A model generated the notes under the pieces. The model searched no databases, was not told the DNA's origin, and saw only the letters and a list, made by a program, of their open reading frames with translations. This document shows, in pieces, positions 1 to 11,624 of a stretch of DNA of 64,000 nt (position 1 is the stretch's first letter; the number at the start of each line of letters is the position of its first letter). The stretch spans positions 6,344,488 to 6,408,487 of the forward strand of contig OZ024806.1 of NCBI GenBank assembly GCA_964017045.1, read 5' to 3'. Origin of the DNA: Omphiscola glabra (taxonomy: Eukaryota > Mollusca > Gastropoda > Lymnaeidae). A program made the position numbers and the translations under genes.

Positions 1-1190
1 CTATGGTTGACCTACCGGCTCGAAAGCCACATTGCGATTCAGGGAGTACACGCGATGCTAGGGTCTGCAAGCGTGTTAATGCAACTCGGGCGAAGGCCTT
101 TCCAACTATGCTAAGAAGGAAGATTCCACGATAGTTGTTGCAGTCACTCTTGTGGTAGCTGTCTCTGTTCCCAGCACATAGTAAGGAGATCATGCAAGGG
201 CCGTAATAGAACTTCCTTTCCACATTTTAGAACCTCTGGTGGAATTCCATCATTGCCAGGGGCTTTCCCACAGGCGAGACAATCGATGGCTCTACCTACC
301 TCTTCTAGGGTGGGTAGGGTGTCAAGCTCATCCATGACCGGCAGGTCTGGGATATCGTCCAGGGCAGCGGTTGAGACATGGTTCATTGTTGCGTATAGTT
401 CCAAGTAGTGCTCAATCCACCGTTTGAGTTGTTTATCCTGATCAGTAATAAGTTCCCTTGTTTTTGACATTAAGGGCGCAGTCTTGGAGATCAGAGGCCC
501 TGTTGCTTGTTTTATATTCTCGTACATAGCCTTTGCATCTCCTCTATCAGCAGCTGACTGTATGCTGGAGCTTAGATTGAGCCAATATGTGTTAGCGTAG
601 TGGCGAGCTGCCTGCTGGGTGTTTTTCTTGGCACTTTTAAGAGTTTGTAGAGTGGCTGGGCAAGGCGTGTCTTTATAAGCCAAGAGAGCCTTTCTTTTAG
701 CATCAGTGACATGCTTCATTTCCTGCCAGTGAGCCTCGAACCAATCTGCACTTTTGCGTTCTCTCTTGCCAAATGCCGTGATAGCCGAGTTATAGTGTCC
801 CGCAGATGAGACCACTTGGACTCAATAGTGTCTATTGGTGGCATTTGTTCAAGAGCTTCTTGTAGTCTATGGTTGTATTCTTCCGTTCTCTCTGGGTTAT
901 TGGTGGAGTAGGTGCTTATGCGAGGTTTGCCCTTGTTTTTGGTGTGATACAGTTTCTTTGGCAGTAACCTTATCTTGCTAGCCACTAAGGAATGATCTGT
1001 GTCGCAGTCTGCGCTATGGTAGCTGCGTGTGAGGAGGACACTAGCCAGTTGTGTGCGTCTTGTGGATGATACAGCTTTGCAATTTAGCATCGCAGGAATT
1101 TTCATTGTGTCAAGCCGTTTATGGGACTCCCTCTCCAGGTTTGAGCTCAGAGTTGGCCTTGTGTTGGAGAGTCCCATTCACCCAGGGAGC
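1..1190 (-). mobile_element. Decayed non-LTR retrotransposon (LINE) ORF2 fragment: endonuclease end plus start of reverse transcriptase
   Basis: On the minus strand, 1177-716 translates to the end of an AP-endonuclease-like domain (motif CDTDHSLV). 815-144 gives the linker and the start of a reverse transcriptase (GKAPGNDGIPPEVLK). 143-1 continues, in another frame, into the next RT block (SDCNNYRGI, then SQCGFRAGRST). Two frameshifts, near 790 and near 145, break the reading frame, so this copy is dead. It is cut off upstream at about 1,190, as usual for 5'-truncated LINEs, and runs off the window start. The clade is not certain; the motifs fit the jockey/CR1 group in a broad sense. Fragments at 6,740, 14,670 and 25,030 look like the same or a close family. 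Confidence 0.85.
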
Positions 1191-1493
1191 TGGTCATTCT
1201 TTTAGATGAGTTGTCTAGAGACTACTACTATTGCTACTGCATACACTTGTGGATTACGTAATACATTAGCACAATTAAGCTCTGATACTCTGTACTGAGC
1301 TAAAAGGCATGCATCACAAATCACAAAAGTCCTGAGAATTAGGTGTCAAATAAGAGACTACTTTATTATCCGAAAAATCACATACCAAAATCCGTACTAT
1401 CAAAAGTCAAAAATGATCCTTTTCGAAGTACTACAATCACATAATAAAATCCGTATTAACAACATGCACTAATAATCTTTTCAAAGTAATCTC

Positions 1494-2375
1494 TAATCTC
1501 TCACTACTCCATGTACCCATCACACTCTACACGTATCTCTCCTGACACACTACTCCATGTACCCATCACACTCTACACGTCTCTCCTGACACACTACTCC
1601 ATGTACCCATCACAAACACGTCTCTCTCCTGACACACTACTCCTTGTACCCATCACAAACACGTCTCTCTCCTGACACACTACTCCCTGTACCCATCACA
1701 AACACGTCTCTCTCCTGACACACTACTCCCTGTACCCATCACAAACACGTCTCTCTCCTGACAAACTACTCCATCTACCCATCACAATACACGTCTTTCT
1801 CCTGACACACGACTCCCTGTACCCATCACACTACACGTCTTTCTCCTGACACACTACTCCCTCCATGTACCCATCACAAATACGTCTCTCTCCTGACACA
1901 CTACTCCCTGTACCCATCACAAACACATATCTCTCCTGACACACTACTCCCTGTACCCATCACAAACATGTCTTTCTCCTGACACACTACTCCCTGTACC
2001 CATCACAAACACGTCTCTCTCCTGACACTCTACTCCATGTACCCATCACAAACACGTCTCTCTCCTGACACACGACTCCATGTACCCATCACACACACGT
2101 CTCTCTCCTGACACACGACTCCATGTACCCATCACAAAACACATCTTTCTCCTGACACACTACTCCATGTACCCATCAAAAACACGTCTCTCTCCTGACA
2201 CACGACTCCATGTACCCATCACAAACACGTCTCTCTCCTGACACACGACTCCATGTACCCATCACAAACACGTCTCTCTGCTGACACACTACTCCCTGTA
2301 CCCATCACATTATACGTCTCTCTCCTGACACACTACTCCCTGTACCCATCACACTACACGTCTTTCACTTGACAC
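1494..2375. repeat. Minisatellite, about 42-bp unit, about 20 copies
   Basis: Units share the core CTCCTGACACACTACTCC followed by TGTACCCATCACA. Substitutions and small length differences occur between copies. The array ends in a short (TA)n run near 2,375. No coding sequence is visible in 1,190-2,610. Confidence 0.95.
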
Positions 2376-2613
2376 ATATATATATATACACCCTCCTGCC
2401 CATCATCAATGGATGCCTTGTTCACTCATACTTGCACTCCTGGTGAACATAGCTTACCCTTACCCTACACATAACAACAGTGATTCTTATACCCTTGACA
2501 CAGACCACCAGCATTTTGAAATAATTCAGCATCCCTGAAGCACTACTTTAATTCTTGAGAGATATAGAAATGAATTTTTTTTTAAACGCTGAACATCACA
2601 AACATTTGTTTTG

Positions 2614-2760
2614 GACACATCCAACAAAAGGCAGGCAAGACATCCAACAAAAGGCAGGCAAGACATCCAACAAAAGGCAGGCAAGGCATCCAACAATAGG
2701 CAGGCAAGACATCCAACAAAAGGCAGGCAAGACATCCAACAAAAGGCAGGCAAGACAGAC
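2614..2760. repeat. Minisatellite, 23-bp unit, about 6 copies
   Basis: Core CATCCAACAAAAGGCAGGCA repeated head to tail, with one variant copy. Open reading frames on both strands here are products of the repeat. Confidence 0.95.
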
Positions 2761-3059
2761 AGGAAAGATTTACCAATATCAGGATGTGTTTCCAAGATGT
2801 GTAGGATAACAGTGGCATCCGTTGTTCCCTCCCAGGCAGAAACACTTGTGAAAGATGATTTGATTCTGCTTAAGTCAGGCAGAGACCTGATACTGAGACC
2901 TTCACCAGCTTTCTAAATGTCATGGTCACAATAAAGATAGATGTTTTGTCAAAGATTGTCAAAAAATACAAACTGTGAATGTATCAGCTAAAAAAAAAAC
3001 TCTTCTTCCCAGAAGAAAAAAAGTACAGCAAGTGAAAAGAAAAAAAATTAAAAGATAAC

Positions 3060-3557
3060 TTCCAATTAAATATAGAGACAACAACAATTAAATATAGAGA
3101 CCTTAACAACAATTAAATATAGAGACCTTAACAACAATTAAATATAGAGACCTTAACAACAATTAAATATAGAGACCTTAACAACAATTGAATATAGAGA
3201 CCTTAACAACAATTAAATATAGAGACCTTAACAACAATTAAATATAGAGACAACAACAATTAAATATAGAGACCTTAACAACAATTAAATATAGAGACCT
3301 TAACAACAATTAAATATAGAGACCTTAACAACAATTAAATATAGAGACCTTAACAACAATTAAATATAAAGACCTTAACAACAATTAAATATAGAGACCT
3401 TAACAACAATTAAATATAGAGACCTTAACAACAATTAAATATAGAGACCTTAACAACAATTAAATATGAGACCTTAACAACAATTAAATATGAGACCTTA
3501 ACAGCAATTAAATATAGAGACCTTAACAACAATTAAATATAGAGACCTTAACAACAA
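3060..3557. repeat. Minisatellite, 25-bp unit, about 20 copies
   Basis: AT-rich unit with core ACAACAATTAAATATAGAGA plus CCTTA. Two units lack the CCTTA part and two have an A deletion, so slippage has occurred here, unlike in the 26.7-kb array. Confidence 0.95.
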
Positions 3558-4368
3558 GTGCAGCTCTGATGAAATAATAATTGCCACATTTCATCTAAAT
3601 TAATATAGTAAGTTTAAAAAAAAAAAATTTAATGTTGTTTTGTTTGATTGCCCAGATCTTGCCACCACCATCCCACTGACTTCAAGCTGCTGTTAGCAAC
3701 AGGACACAACTTGACCACAACATTAAAAAAACCTAACTACATGTAGTATGTTCATGAGAAAAATATACAAGAATTATGTTAACTTTAAAGGTTTTAATTA
3801 TTCTAGTTTCAAATTTGTTTATCTTAATCAAGATATTTTGATCTTAATCAGGATATTTATATCTTAATCAGGATAATTAGACCTTATTTAGGATATTTAG
3901 ACTCATGCTGAAAAGATATATGTACAATGTAATAAAGGCACATTTCCTGTTATTTGGATCAATATTATGAATCTTATCTTTTCTTATAGGCCTGCGTCGG
4001 TCAGGAACTGTTACGAACCTTCATCCGTCTGTCTGAGTTCCTGCGTGTAATGGGAGGAAGTACGGGGAACGTTTTGGCATCATCAACAGCGCTGTCATAA
4101 TGCTTGATTACTTTATCCTTGGAATTTTTTTTTTAAAAACACAATTTCATCTAAAAAATGTCAAGTTTTTTAACAAAAAAGACATATTTTCATTCAATGA
4201 CTGATTGATGTTATTTCTGTTTCATGAAAATAATGGTATTATAAGTCTATGTTACAATGCCATTAATGCTACCAGATGGCGCTGGTTTCACTAAATTTCA
4301 CTAAATAAACTTCCTTATAACTTTTCTTGTTTTACAGAAATGGTGTAATTAATATGTAAAAGGGGATG
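3558..4368. other. AT-rich intergenic stretch with a short 18-bp repeat
   Basis: No supported gene. Four degenerate copies of ATCTTAATCAGGATATTT lie at about 3,818-3,900. Confidence 0.6.
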
Positions 4369-4505
4369 AGACATTAGAAAATTAATATAGTTCAGGGGTG
4401 TGACGTACCAGGGTGGGGGCAGGTAGCACTCATTTGGGACATTAGAATATTAATATAGTCCAGGGGTGTGACGTAGCGGGGTGGGGGCAGGTAACACTAA
4501 TTTGG
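4369..4505. repeat. Two copies of a 68-bp unit from a dispersed repeat family
   Basis: The unit contains ACATTAGA, TTAATATAGT, CAGGGGTGTGACGTA and a G-rich piece. A third, inverted relative is at 48,380-48,440 (CACACCCCCTGAACTATATT), so this is a dispersed element as well as a local duplication. Confidence 0.7.
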
Positions 4506-4869
4506 ATTCTAATAAAATGCATGTTTTGTCAAGTAACTTTAGTAGATGGGAAGTTCACTCATTGCAGCCCCCGCTGTTTGGCGGGCTAGAGTTGGTTACC
4601 AAATTAATATTTGCTTCTGACAACTGCGGAGATCATTAACCCCTTTTAAATGTTCTTGTTTTTAAATAAAACCTTAAGTAGTATTGAAATATACACATGT
4701 GATTTTTGAAGGAACAGTTGAGGTGACAACACTTGACTCATTTGCGTCTATTGCCTCAGGCCTTCCAACTCCCAGTGCATGATACCCTCACACAGTTACT
4801 CTTGTAACCAGTGAAATATCCTCATCAACACCAGGCACAGAAACATTGCAAATCCCATCTACATTCATA

Positions 4870-4935
4870 GGAGCCATAATGATCAATAAATTGATCGTGG
4901 GCCCTTAATATATAGAAGAAGAAGAAACATCAAAT
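4870..4935. mobile_element. Terminus of a dispersed repeat (hairpin ATTGATC plus GGGCCCTTAATATATAG)
   Basis: GATCAATAAATTGATCGT is followed by GGGCCCTTAATATATAGAAG. The same junction occurs inverted at 7,599-7,650, and a diverged version ends the 22-bp array at 24,010-24,040. It lies directly beyond the stop codon of the minus-strand gene. The superfamily is unknown. Confidence 0.6.
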
Positions 4936-7900
4936 TTAGGTACAGACCCTTCTTGTTTTAAAATTGAGAAATAGATTTACTTCGTCTTCATGCTCCTCAC
5001 TGGCACGCCGCTCCAGTTCTGCCATGGCGCTGACAATATCTTTATTGCCAGTAATGACTTCTCTGAAGCTCAATGGCATGTAGACAGAGCCGTTGAGGTG
5101 GGATATCCTGCCGTCTGTGGGGGCCATGGCACCTGTGCATGCAAGAAAATATTAGCAAGTTAAACAAATAGTTAATAATATTAACCTCATTAGGGAGTTC
5201 ACTATAAATGATCTAATCAACCTTATGCGCACCCACAGCCAAGTTCACAATTAGCATACAAGAGGTGGTCATAGTCTATTGCGGCCGAGGAACTCTATAA
5301 ATACTAAAAAATTAACTACAAGTTTTTAAGGAACAATTGGGGGTTTTCAGGGAGATGAAATAAAAAAATTGTGTCTGGGATTTAAAAGAAGTAACAAATT
5401 ACATTTGAGTATGGTCTACAAACATTAAGGCAAATATAAACAAAAGAAATACATAGAGTGAAGGAAATCCATGCTAAAAGAGTTTGTTAATCCTGTCACA
5501 CTGGTGAGGTGTCAGTTATGTAGTCCATCATAAGTGGTGAGATGTCAGTAATGTAGTGTCTCACAAGTGGTGAGATATCAGATGATGGGGGACATGTTAG
5601 TGTAACAATCTTCTAGGTTAGGGCAATCAGAAGATGTGGGACATGTTAGTATAACCATTTTCTTGGTTAGGGCAATCAGATGATGTGGGACATGTTAGTG
5701 TAACAATCTTCTTGGTTAGATGTATTTGAAACCATGATTGTTGTATGCTTGCTTTGTGTTTTGTTGGCCTTCTCCCAAGTGTCCAACATTGTTGGCCCCC
5801 TCTCAAGTGTCCAACAAAGGTGTCCAACAAGGTATTCAGAACAGGTAAATACACATCATGCCAGCAATCAAATTTTAATTTCAAGTCCATTATTCCCCTC
5901 GCCATCAACAAACTAGCTACATAAATAAAATTTGCTAACAGAGTTTCCTCCCCTAACAAATGTGCTTATTCAAAGCTCACTCAGCAAGCGCAGGGGTCTG
6001 CAACATGCCAGGGGTCTGCAACATGCCCAGGGGTCTGCAACATGCGGCGCAGGGGTCTGCAACATGCGGCGCAGGGGTCTGCAACATGCGGCTCATTATT
6101 AGAAAGAATATACATGGCTTTTTTAATGATTGAAGATTTAATCTTAAATACCTGAGTTATAATAAAATATCAGATACCAAATTCCCATTGTTATCCCATC
6201 CCAGTGGTTTTAATGTTACCTGGGCCTGAAGAAGTACCACCTGTAGTCCTGGCTTGCTGGGGTGGCTGGCGACTCATTGCCGGGTTGTTGGACTCACTGA
6301 AAACTGTATGGCGTAGCCTGTTCACATTGTCGGCAGATATAAAGTGTGGCCGCTGTATCCTGATTGCAAGATCTGCACCAATAGTCTGTTCTGAGAACAA
6401 CCAAAAATACATGATCGAGACTGCCTGGATATTTTTTTCTGGAAACTATACAAAGTTTGGATTCAAAAACATTATGAATGGGTGCACATACGTATTGTTA
6501 TAATTGGATGTAGTCTGTCACAAGTGGTGAGATGTCAGTAATGTAGTCTGTCAGAAGTGGTGAGATGTCAGTAATTATGAAGGATTTGTGAAATGTTTTA
6601 CCTAGAGATGTGTTCCTGAGATTGTGCAGGGTGAACGAAATGCATTTAGGTCAAGGGAAATGCCTAGATCTAGAGATTGACTTTCATGTTATTACTTATG
6701 TGAGTTACACAAATGATTATCATTATTTTTGCGCTGCAGCTAGGTCAGTCATGAATGTATGGCATCCTTCCATCTTCACAAGACGATGGAGTAGCTATAT
6801 TGTAGTCCTACACTTCGACGAGTGGCTCACTAGGCCAATCCTGGAGTGACAATCTCGACTGCATTTCACGCAGGAGAATGATGATTCCTGGTTAATTTTG
6901 GCCTTCCCTTGCGTTGTCAACCTCTTGAATGTCGGTTTCAAAGCCAGGACACATCGTCCTAACATTCCATGTTGCAAATCGAAGTGGTTGAGTCTTCTTT
7001 CTATTTACTTTCTTTGCCTTATAAAAAAAACTCTGCTCCTCGTGAAGTGACGTCACCAGTACAGCTACTTGGCCTGGGCGGTGATTTATGGAGACCAGCT
7101 GTTGCCCAATGCAGCAGATCCCCACTCTCCACGCAACCAGTGGATCCAAGGGAATGACAATTGTCAATACAGCTTGGCACTGACTGCGTCGCAGGAGTTG
7201 ACGAAATGACATTGTTATCGGCGTCAGATCGACTTCGGGACTCCATCTCCGGATTTTACAGTTGGGTTTACTCCCGTATTCTTACCAAAGTTTCCCGCAT
7301 TGAAATTGTAGATTTATATCAGTATATGTTCATCATTTTCCTGATTTTTTTAACAATTTTGGTATTCGTAAATTTTGCGTGTCAGCCATCTTGTCAGTCA
7401 TGAACATTTAATGTAATATTTTATTGCTGCACAAAACTGAACATCTTTCCTGTGCTTGTGCGTAGCTTTGCTCATACCTGAGAACATTGTGCTGAGTGTT
7501 CATTTACTTGTCTGAACTTTGCAACTACAGTAGATTTAATATAGGGGGGAGGGGGGAGAGATTAGATTATAGGACATTATTGTTCCATTTATCCATCATG
7601 GGCTCTTAAACTTCTTCTATATATTAAGGGCCCACAATCAATGTATTGATCAATCTATGTAGCATGTGAGATGGGAAGCATGTCTACAACATAAGAATAC
7701 AAATTTTAACAATTTAACCGACTCCTCAAATCAGGGCGAGAGATTTGAGATTTTCTTTTTTTTTTCAAACTCTATTTTAAAGGCCGTCCAAGACCTGTTA
7801 CCTATATCTGCTGTACCTGTGGCTGCTGGAGATGATCGAACACTTCCTAACAAATGACCTGCAGCATTGACACGTTGCTCTGACCGTCTGACATTATCTG

Positions 7901-10900
7901 TAGAGCGGGACTCATTGAGTGACGACATATCTAGAGAGTAAAGTTATGATAACTGTTGCATTAGAAAAATGTGGCTCTGAGTTCATGACATTTGCACACA
8001 AAATGGGGAGGTGCTCTGAGTTCATGACATTTGCCCACAACATGGGGGAGGTGCTCTGAGTTCATCACATTTGCACACAAAATGGGGGAGGTTCAATTAC
8101 TCCCCAAACTTCATTTACATTACAGCACACTGATCATATTATGACATGGCAAGGTTTAAAGGGAAATTAAATACATATCTACTTATTTACTGCCTACACC
8201 TGTTCTAAAGCTTAAGTACTGTATACATTTTCTAAAGCTAAGTACTGTATACATGTTCTAAAGCTTAAGTACTGTAAAACTGTTCTAAAACTTAAGTACT
8301 GTATACATGTTCTTGCAGTCTTTGTTTTCATATTTCAGGGGAATATGTGTGATAGTGGGCTTATGAGCGGGTCATAGGAGATTCAAAAAGTTTTCTTTAG
8401 GTACATTGAATAATGAAATTGTTATTATGGATAGCCCAACTCTTGGTCTACCTTACTTTAAATATAAATATCGCACTTATTTTAATTATTAATTTGATTT
8501 ATTTTCCTCTTGGAAAAAATTAAGATTTGATGTTATGTTTTATGAATTTTGATATCCAAAAACAGATTTATTTTATTTAGCACACTTCCACAATGGTTAA
8601 TGCATAAAATAAAAACAATAAAAACATAGATACCGTACTGGAAGTTGTACTAAGCACTGGCATAATTGCATCCTAGATTTTTCTGGTACCATATTGTTAA
8701 CACTGCTGTGTTTTTTTATGGTGTCGGCTTATAAGAAAAAGGGCTTCTGAACTAGTAACTACAGTGACAGTCACAAACCTCAGGATGTTACCTCACTGCC
8801 CTCACTTATAAAAGTCACAAGCTTAATTTCATACCTGATAACTTGTATTTAAAGAAACAGAAGTCACTCACCAGAAAAGCATCGGATGGATGGGATGGTT
8901 TAGACTCCTACATTATTTGACAGACATGTGCTGAGTGTGGAAACAATTGTGAAGATTGTTAGAAGAAAACCTGAAGAAATATTATTTGAAACCAGCCAAT
9001 AAATGCTTGTTGCTGTGAAGCAAATCTTCAAGTAAGAGTCAGAAACTCAACCCATCTAATTATATTTTTAAAGCTGCTAATTATGTATTTTTTTAACTCA
9101 AGTTATTAGTTATCCAGCAGCAAGTCTATCTGTTTGCAGCTTGTATTATAGGTCTCTAAACTATTCTTCCAGTATGGTAACATCCTCAGTGCATTTTACT
9201 GATGCTGATGTAGGACTACATTTATATTACTGGCATCATTATTGAGATAAGACTTTGAAATATTTAATTAAAATTTTACCTTCAGCGCCTGTCAGCTCTA
9301 CCTACTTAAGGATGAATGGCGATTAAGTACGTTGCTTTGTCGCCGAGGGGCGGTGGGTGGGGACAGCGGAGGATGATGCAGATGTTGCTGCCTTACAAGC
9401 GGTGGTCCTGCTTCATGCGCCTGGGGAGGTACGACCTGCTGTCCAGGAAGTGGGGGGGCTGGAGGTGGTGGTGGCGGTGGTACAAGACGTTGAAGAAGGG
9501 GAGAAGCTAATTCCCTCTGACGGTGTTGTGAGATGGCTCGAATCTGCGCAAGTATCGGGGCTGGAAGGCGGTTCTGTCCAGGATTTTGAGCCTGGGAATT
9601 CCAGGTGAGACGTGAGGCTACTGATGCAGCTGGAGGAAATATAGGCTGGGGCTGAGGCTGAAGTGTATGACCTGTTGCCTGGACATGAGTTGGTCGTAAG
9701 CGTCTACGGCGATTGGGAATTGCTTGACCCAGCACTAAATGTTCTTGCTGTGGTCCTCTAGGATTGAGAATACTTGCAAGGCCTCCATAAAATGGCTGTC
9801 CCCCGATGACCGTCTGAAACTGTGGGTCCAACAAACCTGAGACGGCTGTCACTGCCGTAGAGGCTAATGAAACTAAAGTGGATGGAGCATTAGCAAAGAT
9901 CTGTGACCTAGCATCAAAGGTCGCCCTAGCATCAAAGGTGGCCCTAGCATCAAAGGTGGCCCGAGCCCAGGCGGCACCAGGTGAGATAGACTGAGAAGTG
10001 CTGGCCTGGGTTGATAAATGAAAAAATGGATAAGTCAATGCTGCAAATAAATCGTGTTGATTGGCACGTGAGGTGTCTACAGAGGACTCCTGTTCACTCT
10101 GATGGGCAGCTTGAGGATCGGTGGAAGACAATGCAGCTGCTGTTCCGGTTCTTTGACGTACAGCAGGGGCATCACTGCTGCTTTTGGTGGAGGTGGATTC
10201 TGAGCTGGAACCTTCAGATGGAGTACCTTCATCATCTGGGACGTTATTCATGTGCTCTTCATTCTGTGTACCCTGGAACTGTAATTGTATGCCTGAATCT
10301 TGTCCTGAATATTCCTGATGAAGGTTTTGTCCTGCATCAGATTCACTTGCTGTTTGATACTCAAAAACAAGACCCTGTAAATGGTCAATAAGTAGTTGGA
10401 GCTCAAAACTCTTACAGTTCAAACTGTCCACCTCATCAGGATAAAATAACAAGTAGTCAATGAGACTGACTACTGAGCTGTTAGAGACGCCATCCAAAAA
10501 AGGGTTGTTCGAGTCAGAGCTAAAGGAACTTGAAGTAGATGCATGATAAAGATCTGAGTCCTGGTCCTGAGAACCTACTGCTGAAGCTGCATTCAGCTTC
10601 TTGGTCAGTTTAGATATGAGTTGATGGATGACCCTAACATAATAATAGTTCTGCTGTGCTACCTGGGAAGTAAAAAGCTTCAGGTGTTTTTTTTCACTGA
10701 TGATTCTCTTTGCTACCTGTTGAAAAGTTAATTTCTTATTTTTAGCCTCTTTCTGTACTATGGTGCTTAGACTAGCTGAGAGTGACTTGCCTTTATTAGA
10801 TGGTATCTTTCCATTTTCCCTGCCAAATTTTTCAGACTCACAATCTTGATAGTATTCAGTCTCAGGCAGTTCTTGTACCCACCTACTGCTTTCCAACTCA

Positions 10901-11061
10901 TTTTGAGATGATAATGTTTTTACTTCACTGAGTGATCTTAAACTTGCACTGCTGGTACTGCATGGTATTATGGTGTCAGAAGGGGCATCATTTGTAAACA
11001 ATTCTGCAACTGATGTGGTTTGACCTGGAGCACAAGGGTTTGGGCCTGTGTCAGAAGCTTC
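4936..11061 (-). CDS. 3' part of a multi-exon gene for an unrecognised Ser/Gln/Pro-rich protein
   Basis: Four exons on the minus strand join with consistent phases: about 11,061-9,306, 7,930-7,802, 6,390-6,220 and 5,132-4,936 (stop TAA at 4,938-4,936). The donors read GTAGGT, GTAACA and GTAACA. The acceptors have pyrimidine tracts (for example CTTTACTCTCTAG). Together they give about 750 residues. The long exon encodes a low-complexity protein with a possibly helical part (YYYVRVIHQLISKLTKKLN), Ser-rich stretches, three tandem ARATFD hexapeptides and a proline run near its end. The smaller exons are less repetitive (VNRLRHTVFSESNN; MAELERRASEEHEDE). The first exon could start further upstream, but the frame closes at 11,143; 11,061 is chosen because of the acceptor ACTGTCCAG preceded by CTAAC boxes. 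No 5' exon with a start codon was found. I do not recognise the family. A scaffold or ubiquitin-pathway protein is possible but unproven. The final exon might instead splice onward. Confidence 0.7.
5498..5720. repeat. Two small minisatellites in the last intron region of the minus gene's 3' end
   Basis: At 5,498-5,583 an approximately 34-bp unit (AAGTGGTGAGATGTCAGTAA) is repeated. At 5,584-5,720 a 58-bp unit (GGGACATGTTAGTGTAACAA) occurs about 2.5 times. Both lie in the intron between exons 6,390-6,220 and 5,132-4,936. Confidence 0.85.
5988..6088. repeat. Short minisatellite, 19-23-bp unit, 5 copies
   Basis: Core GCAGGGGTCTGCAACATGC repeated with variable GGC insertions. Intronic. Confidence 0.85.
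6506..6575. repeat. Second cluster of the AAGTGGTGAGATGTCAG unit
   Basis: Same unit as at 5,498-5,583, but in the neighbouring intron of the same gene, 1 kb away. Confidence 0.8.
6740..7260 (-). mobile_element. Internally deleted LINE: 5' end of the endonuclease fused to the 3' zinc-finger end
   Basis: Minus strand. About 7,010-6,900 encodes the start of a LINE endonuclease (RFATWNVRTMCPG). Just downstream, about 6,900-6,800, comes the C-terminal CCHC/C2H2-like finger of such elements (FSCVKCSRDCHSRIGL, then SHSSKC), followed by the 3' tail CTACTCCATCGTCTT. The catalytic core of the endonuclease and the whole reverse transcriptase are missing between them. The same 3' tail occurs at 14,830-14,935 and 25,040-25,135. 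It lies in an intron of the minus-strand gene. Confidence 0.7.
7599..7650. mobile_element. Inverted copy of the GGGCCC/ATTGATC dispersed repeat end
   Basis: Reads CTTCTATATATTAAGGGCCC followed by ACAATCAATGTATTGATC, the reverse complement of the junction at 4,870-4,930. Confidence 0.6.
7970..8095. repeat. Minisatellite, about 42-bp unit, 3 copies
   Basis: Core GCTCTGAGTTCATGACATTT. Intronic in the minus-strand gene. Confidence 0.85.
8200..8310. repeat. Minisatellite, about 29-bp unit, 4 copies
   Basis: Core GTTCTAAAGCTTAAGTACTG repeated with small deletions. Confidence 0.85.
9905..9965 (-). repeat. In-frame 18-bp coding repeat (ARATFD)3
   Basis: Three copies of CTAGCATCAAAGGTGGCC-like units within the long exon, giving a tandem hexapeptide without breaking the frame. 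A recent coding expansion. Confidence 0.9.
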
Positions 11062-11398
11062 CTGGACAGTAGTGGGTGTGTTAGTAGTGTTAGTGTGATT
11101 TTCTTGGAATTTTTCTGCCGTGGTGATGTTTAGGCTTTCACATCAATCGTTCTCCTGGGACAATTATGGATTCCTGCTAAAAAGCTAATATTTTAATAAG
11201 ATACTAAAAATAAGGAAAAGTGAATGAAAGCATCATTATTTTCATATTCTTCACTATCAAGCCAGATCAAAACTAGTATTCAGGCTAATCGTGCTTGACT
11301 TTAATGACAAGACATCATAAGGTCAGAGCCGTTCTTAAGATTTTGGGGGCCCTAGAAAGGGGTTCCGGGGGGAGGGGGGGCAAAGCTTTAGATGAAAT

Positions 11399-11624
11399 GC
11401 TATTCGGATGTCATTTGTGATTATTTGTGGTAGTCTGGTAGCTTATTTTAATTTAAGAATCAAGTTTACAAACAAAATAGAAACATTTACATCATATAGT
11501 CCATTCAATTATCTCATTTGATACCAAATTTTTTCTTACAAACCCTAAAATATTTTTTTTTTTATTAAATTAATTTTGTAATAATAAACCCAACCTCTCG
11601 CTTCTGATACCCGGTCCGAATAGC
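11399..11624. mobile_element. MITE, family A, with GCTATTCGGA inverted ends
   Basis: Starts GCTATTCGGATGTC and ends GGTCCGAATAGC, an inverted pair. The interior contains AAGTTTACAAAC and TTTGATACCAAATTTTT, shared with copies at 14,207-14,424 and 50,505-50,670. The clearest target duplication is not visible. Confidence 0.65.

Noticed and set aside
9302..9303. Alternative donor AG|GTAGAG for the long minus-strand exon
   Set aside because: Its phase leads to a stop soon after entering the next exon; the donor GTAGGT four bases earlier keeps the frame open.
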